Below are positions 8,685 to 16,504 of a stretch of DNA of 64,000 bases, piece by piece. The notes beneath the pieces are model-generated. The model was not told the DNA's origin. It saw nothing but the letters and a program-made list of their open reading frames with translations, and ran no database searches. This DNA comes from Streptomyces sp. Ru73 (GTDB taxonomy: Bacteria > Actinomycetota > Actinomycetes > Streptomycetales > Streptomycetaceae), in assembly GCF_002920575.1 (NCBI RefSeq), contig NZ_PQSQ01000021.1, positions 1 to 64,000 on the forward strand, in the 5' to 3' direction. Every line of letters begins with the position of its first letter. Within the stretch, counting starts at the first letter, position 1. Made by a program: the position numbers and the translations under genes.

Positions 8685-8697
8685 CCACAATGAGCCC

Positions 8698-9669
8698 ATG
8701 CGTGCCGACCGGCTTCTCTCCCTGCTCCTGCTGCTCCAGAACCGCGGGCGGATGACGGCGCCCGAACTGGCCGCCGAGCTGGAGGTGTCGGTACGCACCG
8801 TCTACCGGGACATCGAGGCGCTCGGCGCCTCGGGCGTCCCGGTGTGCGCCGACCGCGGCCCGGCCGGCGGCTACCGCCTGATGGACGGGTACCGCACCCG
8901 GCTGACCGGGCTCACCGACGCGGAGGCCGACTCGCTGTTCCTCGCCGGCGCGCCCGGCGCGGCACGTGAACTGGGCCTCGGCGCGGTCCTCGCCACCGCC
9001 CAGCTGAAGCTGGAAGCCGCCCTGCCCGCCGCGCTCGCTGACCGCGCCCGGCGCATCCAGGAGCGCTTCCACCTCGACGCGCCGGCCTGGTTCCGGGACG
9101 CCGACCCGGTGCCGCGCCTGGCGACCGTCGCCCGTGCGGTGTGGGAACAGCGGGCGCTGGACGTCCACTACCGGCGGTGGCACGGCGAGGGCCGCCGGAC
9201 ACTGCACCCGCTCGGCCTCGTACTCAAGGGCGGCATCTGGTACGTGGTCGCGCGGGCCGGTGAAGCGATCCGCACCTACCGGATATCGCGGCTGGTGACG
9301 GCGGAGACCACCGGCGAGCCCTTCGAGCGGCCCGACGGCTTCGACCTGGCCGGGTACTGGGCGGAGTCGGCGCGCCGCCTGGAGGCCGCGCTGTACCGGG
9401 GCACCGCCCGGCTGCGGATCTCGCCGCGCGCCAGGAAGCTGCTCCCGATGCACTTCGGCGCCGCGGGCACGCGTGCCCTGGAGGCGGCCGGGCCGCCCGA
9501 CGACGAGGGCTGGGCGGTGGTGGAGATGGCGGTCGAGGGAGAGGCCGTCGCGGTCGGCGATCTGCTCCGGCTCGGCACGGAGGCGGAGGTGCTCGGCCCG
9601 CCGGAGCTGCGGGCCGCCGTCGCCCGTACCGCCACCGCACTGGCGCGGCGGTACGCGGACACGTCCTGA
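8698..9669 (+). CDS. YafY/WYL-domain transcriptional regulator
   Basis: 323 residues. N-terminal winged helix of the HTH_11/DeoR type (residues 1-60: ADRLLSLLLLLQNRGRMTA, then VSVRTVYRDIEAL), followed by the WYL region (HPLGLVLKGGIWYVVARAG near residues 170-190) and a C-terminal WCX-like extension. WYL domains sense ligands, often nucleotides or small molecules. ATG 8698 starts exactly at the HTH; no Shine-Dalgarno is visible but a -10-like CACAAT lies 6 nt upstream, pointing to a leaderless mRNA. It converges on the TetR gene with only 18 bp between stops. Confidence 0.85.
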   Translation: MRADRLLSLLLLLQNRGRMTAPELAAELEVSVRTVYRDIEALGASGVPVCADRGPAGGYRLMDGYRTRLTGLTDAEADSLFLAGAPGAARELGLGAVLATAQLKLEAALPAALADRARRIQERFHLDAPAWFRDADPVPRLATVARAVWEQRALDVHYRRWHGEGRRTLHPLGLVLKGGIWYVVARAGEAIRTYRISRLVTAETTGEPFERPDGFDLAGYWAESARRLEAALYRGTARLRISPRARKLLPMHFGAAGTRALEAAGPPDDEGWAVVEMAVEGEAVAVGDLLRLGTEAEVLGPPELRAAVARTATALARRYADTS

Positions 9670-9687
9670 CCGCGCGGGCGGGGCGGT

Positions 9688-10257
9688 TCAGCCGGCCGGG
9701 CTCGTGGCGTCCGCGATGAGCCGGTGGGCCGCGGCGTCGATGCGTGCGGTGTCGCCGGTGACCAGCCGGTCCTGGCAGAGTCCGCGCAGCCCGGAGACCA
9801 GGAGCGTGGCCCGGACCCTGGCGTCCTGCGCGTCGTGGCCGAGTCGTCCGTACGCGGCGGCGATCGGGCCGACCATCACCTCGACCGCGTCGGCGGCCAG
9901 CGCGCCGTACGGCTCGGGCTGGGTGGTCGACAGGCTGAGCAGCTGGAGCAGCATGCGGACCAGGCCGCGCTGCTTGCCGACCGTGATCGCCTCCCACAGC
10001 GCGTGGGCGGCGGCGTGCAGTCCGGCCGCGTCGTGGACGGTGCCGAACATGGCCTCGGCGTCGGGCCGGCTCGCGGCGAGGGCCTGCGCGAGGAGGTTCT
10101 CCCGGCTGCCGAAGTAGTAGAGCAGCATGCGTTTGCTGGTGCCCACCGCCTCCGCGAGGGGGCTCAGGGACAGGCCGGCCAGCCCGTGGTGTTCGAGGTG
10201 GCGCACCACCTTGTCCAGCAGTTCGGTCCGTTTCCCGGAGTCAGTCGCACGAGGCAC
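9688..10257 (-). CDS. TetR-family regulator
   Basis: 189 residues from GTG 10257. TetR-type HTH at residues 10-55 (KVVRHLEHHGLAGLSLSPLAEAVGTSKRMLLYYFGS; the recognition helix is around SKRMLLYYF), then an all-helical ligand domain. The frame is open far upstream but earlier starts would read through two palindromes. Divergent from an FAD monooxygenase, with two identical-core palindromes in the 93-bp gap, so it most likely represses itself and that enzyme and is released by an aromatic or hydrophobic ligand. Confidence 0.85.
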   Translation of the reverse strand: MPRATDSGKRTELLDKVVRHLEHHGLAGLSLSPLAEAVGTSKRMLLYYFGSRENLLAQALAASRPDAEAMFGTVHDAAGLHAAAHALWEAITVGKQRGLVRMLLQLLSLSTTQPEPYGALAADAVEVMVGPIAAAYGRLGHDAQDARVRATLLVSGLRGLCQDRLVTGDTARIDAAAHRLIADATSPAG

Positions 10258-10265
10258 CCCTTGAC

Positions 10266-10281
10266 CGTACCGATCGGTACG
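10266..10281. promoter_or_regulatory. TetR operator 1
   Basis: CGTACCGATCGGTACG, a perfect 16-bp palindrome 9 bp upstream of the TetR start codon, in the position of its promoter or leader. Confidence 0.85.
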
Positions 10282-10304
10282 CCTACAGTCCAACGCATTC
10301 CGCG

Positions 10305-10322
10305 ATGTACCGATCGGTACAT
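10305..10322. promoter_or_regulatory. TetR operator 2
   Basis: ATGTACCGATCGGTACAT, a perfect 18-bp palindrome sharing the core GTACCGATCGGTAC with operator 1. Centres are 40 bp apart, close to four helical turns. It lies 29 bp before the monooxygenase ATG. Confidence 0.85.
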
Positions 10323-10350
10323 CAACAGCGCACGGACCAGGAGGCAGGGC

Positions 10351-11583
10351 ATGGCAAGCGGCCCGAACATCGCGATCGTGGGTGCCGGAATCGGCGGGCT
10401 CACCCTGGCACTCGCCCTGCGGGCCCGCGGCATCGACGCGGAGATCCACGAGCAGGCACCCGAGCTGCGCGAGGTCGGCGCCGCCGTCGCGCTCTCGGCC
10501 AACGCCACCCGGCTGCTCGCCCGGCTGGGCCTGGACGAGCGGCTGACGGCGGCCGGCGCCCAGCCGACGGAACTGGTCTACCGGCACTGGAAGGACGGCC
10601 GCCGGATCGCCGCGCATCCGGTCGGCGCTGCGTACCGCGAGCAGTTCGGCGGCCCCTACCTCGGCGTGCACCGGGCCGCCTTCCAGCGCATCCTCGGGGA
10701 CGCCTGGGGCAACGAGCGGCTGCACCTCGGTACGGCGGTCAGCGACGTGCACGAGGACCCGGCGGACGGGGCTCGCGCGGACGGGGCCGGGGGCGCGGTG
10801 CGGCTGGACTTCGCCGACGGCCGCAGCACGCGGGCCGACCTGGTCGTGGGCGCGGACGGCGTGCACTCCGCCGTGCGCCGCCGGATCACCGCCGAGGACG
10901 TCACGGCGTACTCCGGCACCAGCGGCTTCCGCGGTCTCGTGCCGGCGGCCGCGATGCCCTCGCTGCCCGACCCGGACGCCATCCAGTTCTGGATGGGCCC
11001 CGGTGCGCACGTGCTGCACTACCCCATCGACAGCACCGGCACGGTCAACTTCCTCGCGGTGGTGGAGGGTCCCGCGCAGTGGACCACGGACGGCTGGCGG
11101 ACGGAGGCCGCGCCCGGTGAGCTGCCGGCCGCGTTCGAGGGCTGGCACCCGGCGATCACCGAGATGCTGTCCGGCGCGCCGCAGAGCGCGCGGTGGGGGC
11201 TGTTCGGGCAGGCGCCGCTGCGGCGCTGGAGCCGGGGCCGGGCGGTCCTGGTCGGGGACGCGGCGCACGCGATGCTGCCGCACCACGGGCAGGGCGCCAA
11301 CCAGACCATCGAGGACGCGGTGACGCTGGCGGACTGCCTGGCCGAAGCGCGCGACGCCGGCGGGTCCGGCGCGTACGACGCGGCCCTGCGGCGGTACGAG
11401 CGACTGCGCCGGGTCCGCACCCGTCAGATACAGCGCAGTTCCTGGGTGACCTCGGCGCTGCTGCATCTGCCCGACGGGCCGGCGGCCGAGCGGCGGGACC
11501 GGAAGCTGGCCGCGGTCCCGGCGGACTTCGGGTGGATCCACGCGCACGACGCACAGCGGGCCATGGCGCCCGCTGTTGCCTGA
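10351..11583 (+). CDS. FAD-dependent aromatic monooxygenase
   Basis: 410-residue class A flavoprotein monooxygenase of the salicylate/3-hydroxybenzoate/6-hydroxynicotinate hydroxylase type. Rossmann motif GAGIGG (about residues 11-16) with the acidic ribose-binding EIHEQAP, the central VVGADGVHSAVRR (DG motif, binds FAD and NAD(P)H), and the second FAD motif VLVGDAAHAMLPHHGQGANQTIEDA near residue 300. It would hydroxylate an aromatic or related cyclic acid using NAD(P)H and O2; substrate unknown. ATG 10351 has GGAGG upstream. Controlled, by position, by the divergent TetR. A strong terminator follows, so it is transcribed alone. Confidence 0.85.
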   Translation: MASGPNIAIVGAGIGGLTLALALRARGIDAEIHEQAPELREVGAAVALSANATRLLARLGLDERLTAAGAQPTELVYRHWKDGRRIAAHPVGAAYREQFGGPYLGVHRAAFQRILGDAWGNERLHLGTAVSDVHEDPADGARADGAGGAVRLDFADGRSTRADLVVGADGVHSAVRRRITAEDVTAYSGTSGFRGLVPAAAMPSLPDPDAIQFWMGPGAHVLHYPIDSTGTVNFLAVVEGPAQWTTDGWRTEAAPGELPAAFEGWHPAITEMLSGAPQSARWGLFGQAPLRRWSRGRAVLVGDAAHAMLPHHGQGANQTIEDAVTLADCLAEARDAGGSGAYDAALRRYERLRRVRTRQIQRSSWVTSALLHLPDGPAAERRDRKLAAVPADFGWIHAHDAQRAMAPAVA

Positions 11584-11605
11584 CGCATCGTCAACAGAGC
11601 GCAAA

Positions 11606-11643
11606 GCGGCGGTGCCGCACCCGTATCGGTGCGGCACCGCCGC
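11606..11643 (+). terminator. strong terminator after the FAD monooxygenase
   Basis: A perfect 16-bp stem, 11606-11621 with 11628-11643, core GGTGCCGCACC/GGTGCGGCACC, and a 6-nt loop, starting 23 bp after the stop codon. Confidence 0.9.
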
Positions 11644-11679
11644 CGGTCCGTGCGACAGGTCAGCCGTCGGCCGGTCCGG

Positions 11680-11913
11680 TCAGTAGCCCGTGCCGTACAT
11701 GCCGACCTGGCCCATCCAGTACGCGGCGGCCTCGGCGTTGCCGAAGGTGGTGACGCCGTCGTGCCCACCGACGCTGGTGGCGCTGGTCGCGGAGCCGCTC
11801 AGCATGCCGCTGATGCTGTCGTGGTCGTGCGCGGAGGCGATGCCGCTCAGCGGAACGATGGCGGCGGAGGCCAGGGCGAGGGACACAGCGGTGCGGGCAA
11901 CAATCTTGCGCAT
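11680..11913 (-). CDS. small secreted protein, HDHD mature N-terminus
   Basis: 77 residues: signal peptide with basic start (MRKIVAR), hydrophobic core and cleavage at GIASA-HDHD; the mature part of about 49 residues is rich in Ser/Gly/Thr with GGHDGV and ends in MYGTGY. No cysteines. The mature start is shared with the small secreted protein at 15458-15709, on the other side of the AraC-vdcBCD cluster. Upstream AAGAGGTAAGAC gives a ribosome-binding site for ATG 11913. Function unknown; metal binding by the His/Asp start is possible. Confidence 0.65.
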   Translation of the reverse strand: MRKIVARTAVSLALASAAIVPLSGIASAHDHDSISGMLSGSATSATSVGGHDGVTTFGNAEAAAYWMGQVGMYGTGY

Positions 11914-12026
11914 GTCTTACCTCTTCAGGTAGGTGGGTTGATCGCTGCCATGCTTCACCTCCCGCCCGTTTCCCCACGCGCGACGCTCGGGCAATTGCCC
12001 CTGATGGCCGACCGAGGTCCATCAGG

Positions 12027-12929
12027 TCACCGAGTCGTCGGATTTTCAGTGGATTCGGCCGCCCGGGTCGCGCCCCGCGCCACCGCCCGGAACCACTGCG
12101 GCGTACGCCCGTCCCGCTTGCGGAAGAACTTGGAGAAGTCGCCGGGCTCGCGGAAACCGAGCCGGCGGGAGATCTCGGCCGCCGGCGCGTCGGTGTGCAC
12201 CAGCAGGCGCTTGGCCTCCAGGAGGATGCGCGCGTCGAGGTACTGCTTCGCGGTCATGCCGGTCGCGGCCAGCGTGGCGCGGGTGAGGGTACGGGTGTTG
12301 TAGCCCAGCGCCGCGGCGTAGTCGGCGACGCGGTGGGTGTCGGCGAAGTCCCGCTCGACGGCGGCGTGGTAGTGCGCGAAGGTGCCGCCGGGCCGGTGGG
12401 TCGCGGGCGCGTCGGGGCGGGCGTGCGCGAGCCGCAGCAGCAGCACGGTGAGCAGCAGGCGCAGCGTCTCGATGTGCGCCTGGAGGGGGATCGACGACAG
12501 GTCGGCGTATTCGTGGGTGAGGTGGCGCAGGGCGAGCTGGGCGGCGCGCGCGTGCGGCCCCTCCGGGACGAGCGGGCCCTGCTCGAAGGGGACCTCGGCG
12601 TCGACGAAGCCGGGTTTCCAGATGACGAGGGTGCCGCGCGCCGCCGCCAGGTCCTCCGGCGTGTACTGGTGCACCTGGCCCGACCGTACCCACAGCCAGC
12701 TGCCGGGGCCCAGCACGTGCTCCGAGAAGTCCACGGTGTGCCGCAGGGTGCCCGCGCCGACGTGGATCAGGTGGTGGAAGTCGGGGCGCTGGGGCGCCGC
12801 GAGGTCGATGCCGCGGCGGTCGCCGCGGATGCGCAGTTCGGCGAAGTCCAGGACGTCCATGCCGAGGGGTGCCCCGAGAGTCGGCCGGTAGGCGACGTCC
12901 GTGATCGAGAGCTGTCCGTTTTTCCCCAT
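12027..12929 (-). CDS. AraC-family regulator of the vdc genes
   Basis: 300 residues. N-terminal cupin-like sensor domain (PDFHHLIHVGAGTLRHTVDFSE) and C-terminal AraC double helix-turn-helix from about residue 210 (YNTRTLTRATLAATGMTAKQYL, then ISRRLGFREPGDFSKFFRKR, the classic second helix and signature). ATG 12929 was chosen as the first Met before the cupin domain. It lies divergently from vdcB with a 99-bp gap, so it probably activates vdcBCD in response to a phenolic acid. I found no clear palindrome in the gap, which is usual for AraC proteins that bind direct repeats. Confidence 0.82.
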   Translation of the reverse strand: MGKNGQLSITDVAYRPTLGAPLGMDVLDFAELRIRGDRRGIDLAAPQRPDFHHLIHVGAGTLRHTVDFSEHVLGPGSWLWVRSGQVHQYTPEDLAAARGTLVIWKPGFVDAEVPFEQGPLVPEGPHARAAQLALRHLTHEYADLSSIPLQAHIETLRLLLTVLLLRLAHARPDAPATHRPGGTFAHYHAAVERDFADTHRVADYAAALGYNTRTLTRATLAATGMTAKQYLDARILLEAKRLLVHTDAPAAEISRRLGFREPGDFSKFFRKRDGRTPQWFRAVARGATRAAESTENPTTR

Positions 12930-13028
12930 ACCGAGTCCGTAGCGTACCGCTGTCTTCCGCTTCCTCCCTCCTACGGTCGCAGAAGAGGCGGCGACGAGCC
13001 GGAAGCCGCCGGGAAGCAGAGGTGTGAC

Positions 13029-13607
13029 GTGCGGCTGATCGTGGGCATGACCGGGGCGACCGGGGCCATCTTCGGTATCCGGGTGCTGGAGCACCTGGCC
13101 GAGCTGCCGGAGGTGGAGACCCATCTGGTGCTGAGCCGCTGGGCCCGGTCCACGATGGAGCTGGAGACCGGGCGGAGCGTCCGGGAGGTCGCGGAGCTGG
13201 CCGACGTCGTGCACAGCCCCGAGGACCAGGGCGCGTCCATCTCGTCCGGCTCGTTCCGCACCGACGGCATGATCATCGTGCCCTGCTCGATGAAGACGCT
13301 GGCCGGCATCCGGGCCGGTTACGCCGACGGACTGGTCGGCCGCGCCGCCGACGTCGTGCTCAAGGAGCGCCGCAAGCTGGTGATCGTCCCGCGGGAGACG
13401 CCGCTCAGCGAGATCCACCTGGAGAACATGCTGGCGCTGGCCCGGATGGGCGTGCAGATCGTGCCGCCGATGCCCGCCTTCTACAACCACCCCGCCACGG
13501 TCGACGACATCGTCGACCACATCACGGCCCGCGTGATCGACCAGTTCGACCTGCCGGCCCCGGCCGCGAAGCGGTGGGAGGGCATGCGCGCGGCACGCGC
13601 CGCCTGA
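13029..13607 (+). CDS. vdcB: UbiX-like flavin prenyltransferase, VdcB
   Basis: 192-residue UbiX/Pad1-type protein. It prenylates reduced FMN with dimethylallyl phosphate to make prenylated FMN, the cofactor of the UbiD partner. Visible family motifs are GMTGATGAIFGIRVLE at the N-terminus, SSGSFRTDGMIIVPCSMKTLAGI in the middle, and PRETPLSEIHLENML, with MPAFYN toward the end. GTG 13029 precedes the first beta strand directly; the in-frame ATG at 13047 is inside that strand. It is followed by UbiD-like and VdcD-like genes, the vdcBCD order known for vanillate decarboxylase of Streptomyces sp. D7. Confidence 0.85.
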   Translation: MRLIVGMTGATGAIFGIRVLEHLAELPEVETHLVLSRWARSTMELETGRSVREVAELADVVHSPEDQGASISSGSFRTDGMIIVPCSMKTLAGIRAGYADGLVGRAADVVLKERRKLVIVPRETPLSEIHLENMLALARMGVQIVPPMPAFYNHPATVDDIVDHITARVIDQFDLPAPAAKRWEGMRAARAA

Positions 13608-13653
13608 CGCCGCCCCTCCCCTCCCCCGCCCCTTTTTCACCACAGGAGTACCC

Positions 13654-15078
13654 ATGCCCTACGACGACCTGCGCAGTTTCCTGGACACCCTCGACAAGGA
13701 GGGCCAGCTGCTGCGGATCACCGACGAGGTGCTGCCCGAGCCGGACCTGGGCGCCGCCGCCAACGCCGCCGGCCGCATCGGCGAAGGCGCGCCCGCCCTC
13801 TACTTCGACAACGTCAAGGGCTTCACCGACGCCCGGATCGCGCTGAACGTGCACGGTTCCTGGCGCAACCACGCCCTCGCGCTCGGCCTGCCCGCTGCCA
13901 CCTCGGTGAAGGACCAGGTCGAGGAGTTCGCGCGGCGCTGGGACGCGTTCCCCGTCGCCCCCGAGCGCCGCGAGGACGCCCCGTGGCGCGAGAACACGCG
14001 GGAGGGCGCGGACGTCGACCTCTTCGACGTGCTGCCGCTCTTCCGCCTCAACGACGGCGACGGCGGCTTCTACCTCGACAAGGCCGCGGTCGTCTCCCGG
14101 GATCCCGACGACCCGGACCACTTCGGCAAGCAGAACGTCGGCACGTACCGGCTGGAGGTCATCGGCCGCAACCGGCTCGCCATCCAGCCCGTTCCCGTGC
14201 ACGACGTGGCGCTGCACCTGAAGGCGGCGGAGAGCCGCGGCGAGGACCTGCCCATCGCGATCACGCTGGGCAACGACCCGGTGACGACGATCGTGGCCGG
14301 CATGCCGATGGGGTACGACCGCTCCGAGTACGAGATGGCCGGCGCGCTGCGCGGTGCGCCCGCGCCGATCGCCACCGCGCCGCTCACCGGCTTCGACGTG
14401 CCCTGGGGCTCGGAGGTCGTCATCGAGGGCGTGATCGAGGGGCGCAAGCGGCAGATCGAGGGGCCGTTCGGCGAGTTCACCGGCCACTACTCCGGCGGCC
14501 GCCGGATGCCGGTGGTCCGCATCGACCGCATCTCGTACCGGACGAACCCGGTCTTCGAGTCGCTGTACCTGGGCATGCCGTGGACCGAGGTGGACTACCT
14601 CGTCGGGCCCAACACCTGTGTGCCGCTGCTGAAGCAGCTGCGTGCGGAGTTCCCCGAGGTGCAGGCGGTCAACGCGATGTACACGCACGGCCTGTCCGTG
14701 ATCATCTCGACGAAGAAGCGGTACGGCGGCTTCGCCAAGGCGGTCGGCATGCGGGCGATGACCACGCCGCACGGCCTCGGCTATGTCGCCCAGGTGATCC
14801 TGGTGGACGAGGACGTGGACCCGTTCGACCTGCCGCAGGTGATGTGGGCGATGTCGTCGAAGGTGAACCCGAAGGACGACGTCGTGATCATTCCGAACCT
14901 GTCCGTCCTGGAGCTGGCGCCCGCCGCCACCCCGGCCGGCATCACCAGCAAGATGATCATCGACGCGACCACGCCGGTCTCCCCGGACAACCGCGGCAAC
15001 TTCAGCACCCCGGTCCGCGACCTGCCGGAGACCAAGGAGTGGATCGGCCGGCTGACGTCGATGCTGGCGAAGCGCTGA
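13654..15078 (+). CDS. vdcC: UbiD-family decarboxylase, VdcC
   Basis: 474 residues, the catalytic prenyl-FMN and Mn-dependent decarboxylase subunit, expected to turn vanillate into guaiacol or 4-hydroxybenzoate-type acids into phenols. UbiD hallmarks are KQNVGTYRLEVIGRNRLA, the region EGPFGEFTGHYSGGRRMP containing the conserved catalytic Glu residues, and PWTEVDYLVGPNTCVPLLKQL. CAGGAG lies just before ATG 13654, 46 bp after vdcB. The Arg and Glu needed for catalysis appear intact. Confidence 0.87.
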   Translation: MPYDDLRSFLDTLDKEGQLLRITDEVLPEPDLGAAANAAGRIGEGAPALYFDNVKGFTDARIALNVHGSWRNHALALGLPAATSVKDQVEEFARRWDAFPVAPERREDAPWRENTREGADVDLFDVLPLFRLNDGDGGFYLDKAAVVSRDPDDPDHFGKQNVGTYRLEVIGRNRLAIQPVPVHDVALHLKAAESRGEDLPIAITLGNDPVTTIVAGMPMGYDRSEYEMAGALRGAPAPIATAPLTGFDVPWGSEVVIEGVIEGRKRQIEGPFGEFTGHYSGGRRMPVVRIDRISYRTNPVFESLYLGMPWTEVDYLVGPNTCVPLLKQLRAEFPEVQAVNAMYTHGLSVIISTKKRYGGFAKAVGMRAMTTPHGLGYVAQVILVDEDVDPFDLPQVMWAMSSKVNPKDDVVIIPNLSVLELAPAATPAGITSKMIIDATTPVSPDNRGNFSTPVRDLPETKEWIGRLTSMLAKR

Positions 15079-15157
15079 GGCGCGGCGCCCCGCCGCGCGT
15101 GTCGCTTCATCGACTTACCCGCATCTCGCCCAAGAGACCTACCGACTTGGAACGCTC

Positions 15158-15382
15158 ATGATCTGCCCCCGCTGTGCGCACGACGCGCTCGACACCCTCG
15201 CCCACTCCCCCGTCCCCGGCGTCTGGGACGTGCTCCAGTGCACCCGCTGCCTCTACACCTGGCGCACCACCGAACCGGACCGCCGCACCCGGCGCGAGTC
15301 CTACCCGGAGCAGTTCCGCCTCACCCAGGAGGACATCGACAACGCCATCGAGGTCCCGGCGGTACCGCCGCTGACCGCCTGA
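15158..15382 (+). CDS. vdcD: VdcD-type small subunit, zinc-ribbon-like
   Basis: 74 residues. Two CPRC/CTRC pairs (residues 3-6 and about 29-32) form a zinc-ribbon-like site, followed by LYTWRT and a Tyr/Pro tail ending EVPAVPP. Small proteins of this type (VdcD, BsdD, about 75-80 residues) are the third part of non-oxidative hydroxyarylic acid decarboxylase operons and are needed for full activity. The gap from vdcC is 79 bp and the Shine-Dalgarno is weak. A strong bidirectional hairpin follows. Confidence 0.85.
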   Translation: MICPRCAHDALDTLAHSPVPGVWDVLQCTRCLYTWRTTEPDRRTRRESYPEQFRLTQEDIDNAIEVPAVPPLTA

Positions 15383-15399
15383 GTGCCGTCCCGGCACGC

Positions 15400-15442
15400 G
15401 CCCGGGCCCCGCTTCCCCATGACGGGGAGGCGGGGCCCGGGC
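15400..15442. terminator. bidirectional terminator after vdcD
   Basis: A 19-bp stem, 15400-15418 with 15424-15442, containing GCCCGGGCCCCGC and its exact complement, one G-T wobble and a 5-nt loop, between convergent genes. Confidence 0.9.
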
Positions 15443-15457
15443 GGCCGTGCGTACCGG

Positions 15458-15709
15458 TCAGTCGCCGTCGAACTCGAGGTCCTCGCCCATGCCGGTCTCG
15501 ATGAGGACCGAGGTCGAGCCCCCGCCGTAGGCGTAGGCGCCGTCGTGCCCGGCGCCGCTGCCGTGGTGGTGCGTCTGCGTGATGATGATCCTGCTCTTCA
15601 GGAAGTCGTCGTCGTCGTGGTCGTGCGCGGACGCGGTGCCGCCGGCGGCCAGGACCAGAGCCGTTACGGGGACTGCGACCGCGGTCAGGCGCAGGGCGGT
15701 GCGGAACAT
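15458..15709 (-). CDS. small secreted His/Asp-rich protein
   Basis: 83 residues. Signal peptide (FRTALRLTAVAVPVTALVLA) cleaved at ASA, mature protein starting HDHDDDD, then QTHHHGSGAGHD and an acidic tail (GEDLEFDGD). The cluster of His and Asp suggests binding of divalent metals. ATG 15709 is chosen over ATG 15721 because GGAGG lies 5 nt before the former and overlaps the latter. It resembles the protein at 11680-11913 at the signal peptidase junction. Confidence 0.68.
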   Translation of the reverse strand: MFRTALRLTAVAVPVTALVLAAGGTASAHDHDDDDFLKSRIIITQTHHHGSGAGHDGAYAYGGGSTSVLIETGMGEDLEFDGD

Positions 15710-15864
15710 CGATTCCTCCATCGGTTGCCACGGGAGGCGGCGGCTCACTTCACCGCCTCTGGGTCGATGAGTAGCCGAGTCGCCAAAGCAACACACGTGC
15801 TCCCACTCGAACGGCAGGCCCCCGCCCCTCCCCCGGCCCCGTACTCGACGACCGGTCCCGTGCC

Positions 15865-16254
15865 CTACGGCTGCACCTGGATCTCCCCGATGCCGGTGCC
15901 GATGCGGCCGCAGTGCGCCGTCGACTGGCCGGACTGCCCGGGCGCGAGCGTGACGTGGTCGCCGTCCACGTCGGGCGCCCAGCCGCAGACCAGGTGCACC
16001 CAGAAGGTCTGCGGTGCGCCGCCGTCGTTCTTGCAGAGCGCGTAGCCGGTGTACTCGTCGTTGGCGTGCTTGCCGGTGTCGCAGGACAGACCGGGCGGCA
16101 CGGCCGCTGGCGCGGTGGCGCGGGCCGGGGCCGCGTGCGCGGTGGACGCGTACGCGGTGGCGGACGGGGAAGCGGTGGCGGCCGGGATGGCCGGCGCGGC
16201 CAGCATGACGGCGACGGCGGCCGCGGTCTTCACGCCTGTGGGCGTCGGCTTCAT
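15865..16254 (-). CDS. secreted four-cysteine protein of unknown function
   Basis: 129 residues. Signal peptide and Ala/Thr/Pro-rich stalk to about residue 65, then a compact domain with four cysteines (LSCDTG, ALCKN, LVCGW, AHCGR), probably two disulfides, ending IGEIQVQP. The even Cys number and export signal fit an extracellular folded domain. AGGAGAG lies upstream of ATG 16254. Not recognised. The 250-bp region to the next gene is the divergent promoter area; TTGACA at 16405-16410 is the only consensus-like element I see there. Confidence 0.62.
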   Translation of the reverse strand: MKPTPTGVKTAAAVAVMLAAPAIPAATASPSATAYASTAHAAPARATAPAAVPPGLSCDTGKHANDEYTGYALCKNDGGAPQTFWVHLVCGWAPDVDGDHVTLAPGQSGQSTAHCGRIGTGIGEIQVQP

Positions 16255-16504
16255 GGTCTCTCCTGGACGTTCTCGGGCCGGCCCGCGCACCGGAGGCGGT
16301 GCGGGGTGCCGGTCGCGTGCCAGGAATGGCTCCCACCCGCCCCGCGGCGGAAAACCAGGGAGATCGTGACGCTGAGTGAGTGACGGCCGCGCGCTGACGG
16401 GGTGTTGACATCCCGTCGGCACCGGCCGGAGTACGGTCTTCCGGTTGCCTGCCGAGCGCCGGACGGCGTGCCGGCGCCCATGTCGATCAGTGAGGGAGTG
16501 CGGG

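Noticed and set aside
16405..16437. Promoter TTGACA with TACGGT before the SDR gene
   Set aside because: The spacing is 21 nt, too long for a normal sigma-70-type promoter.
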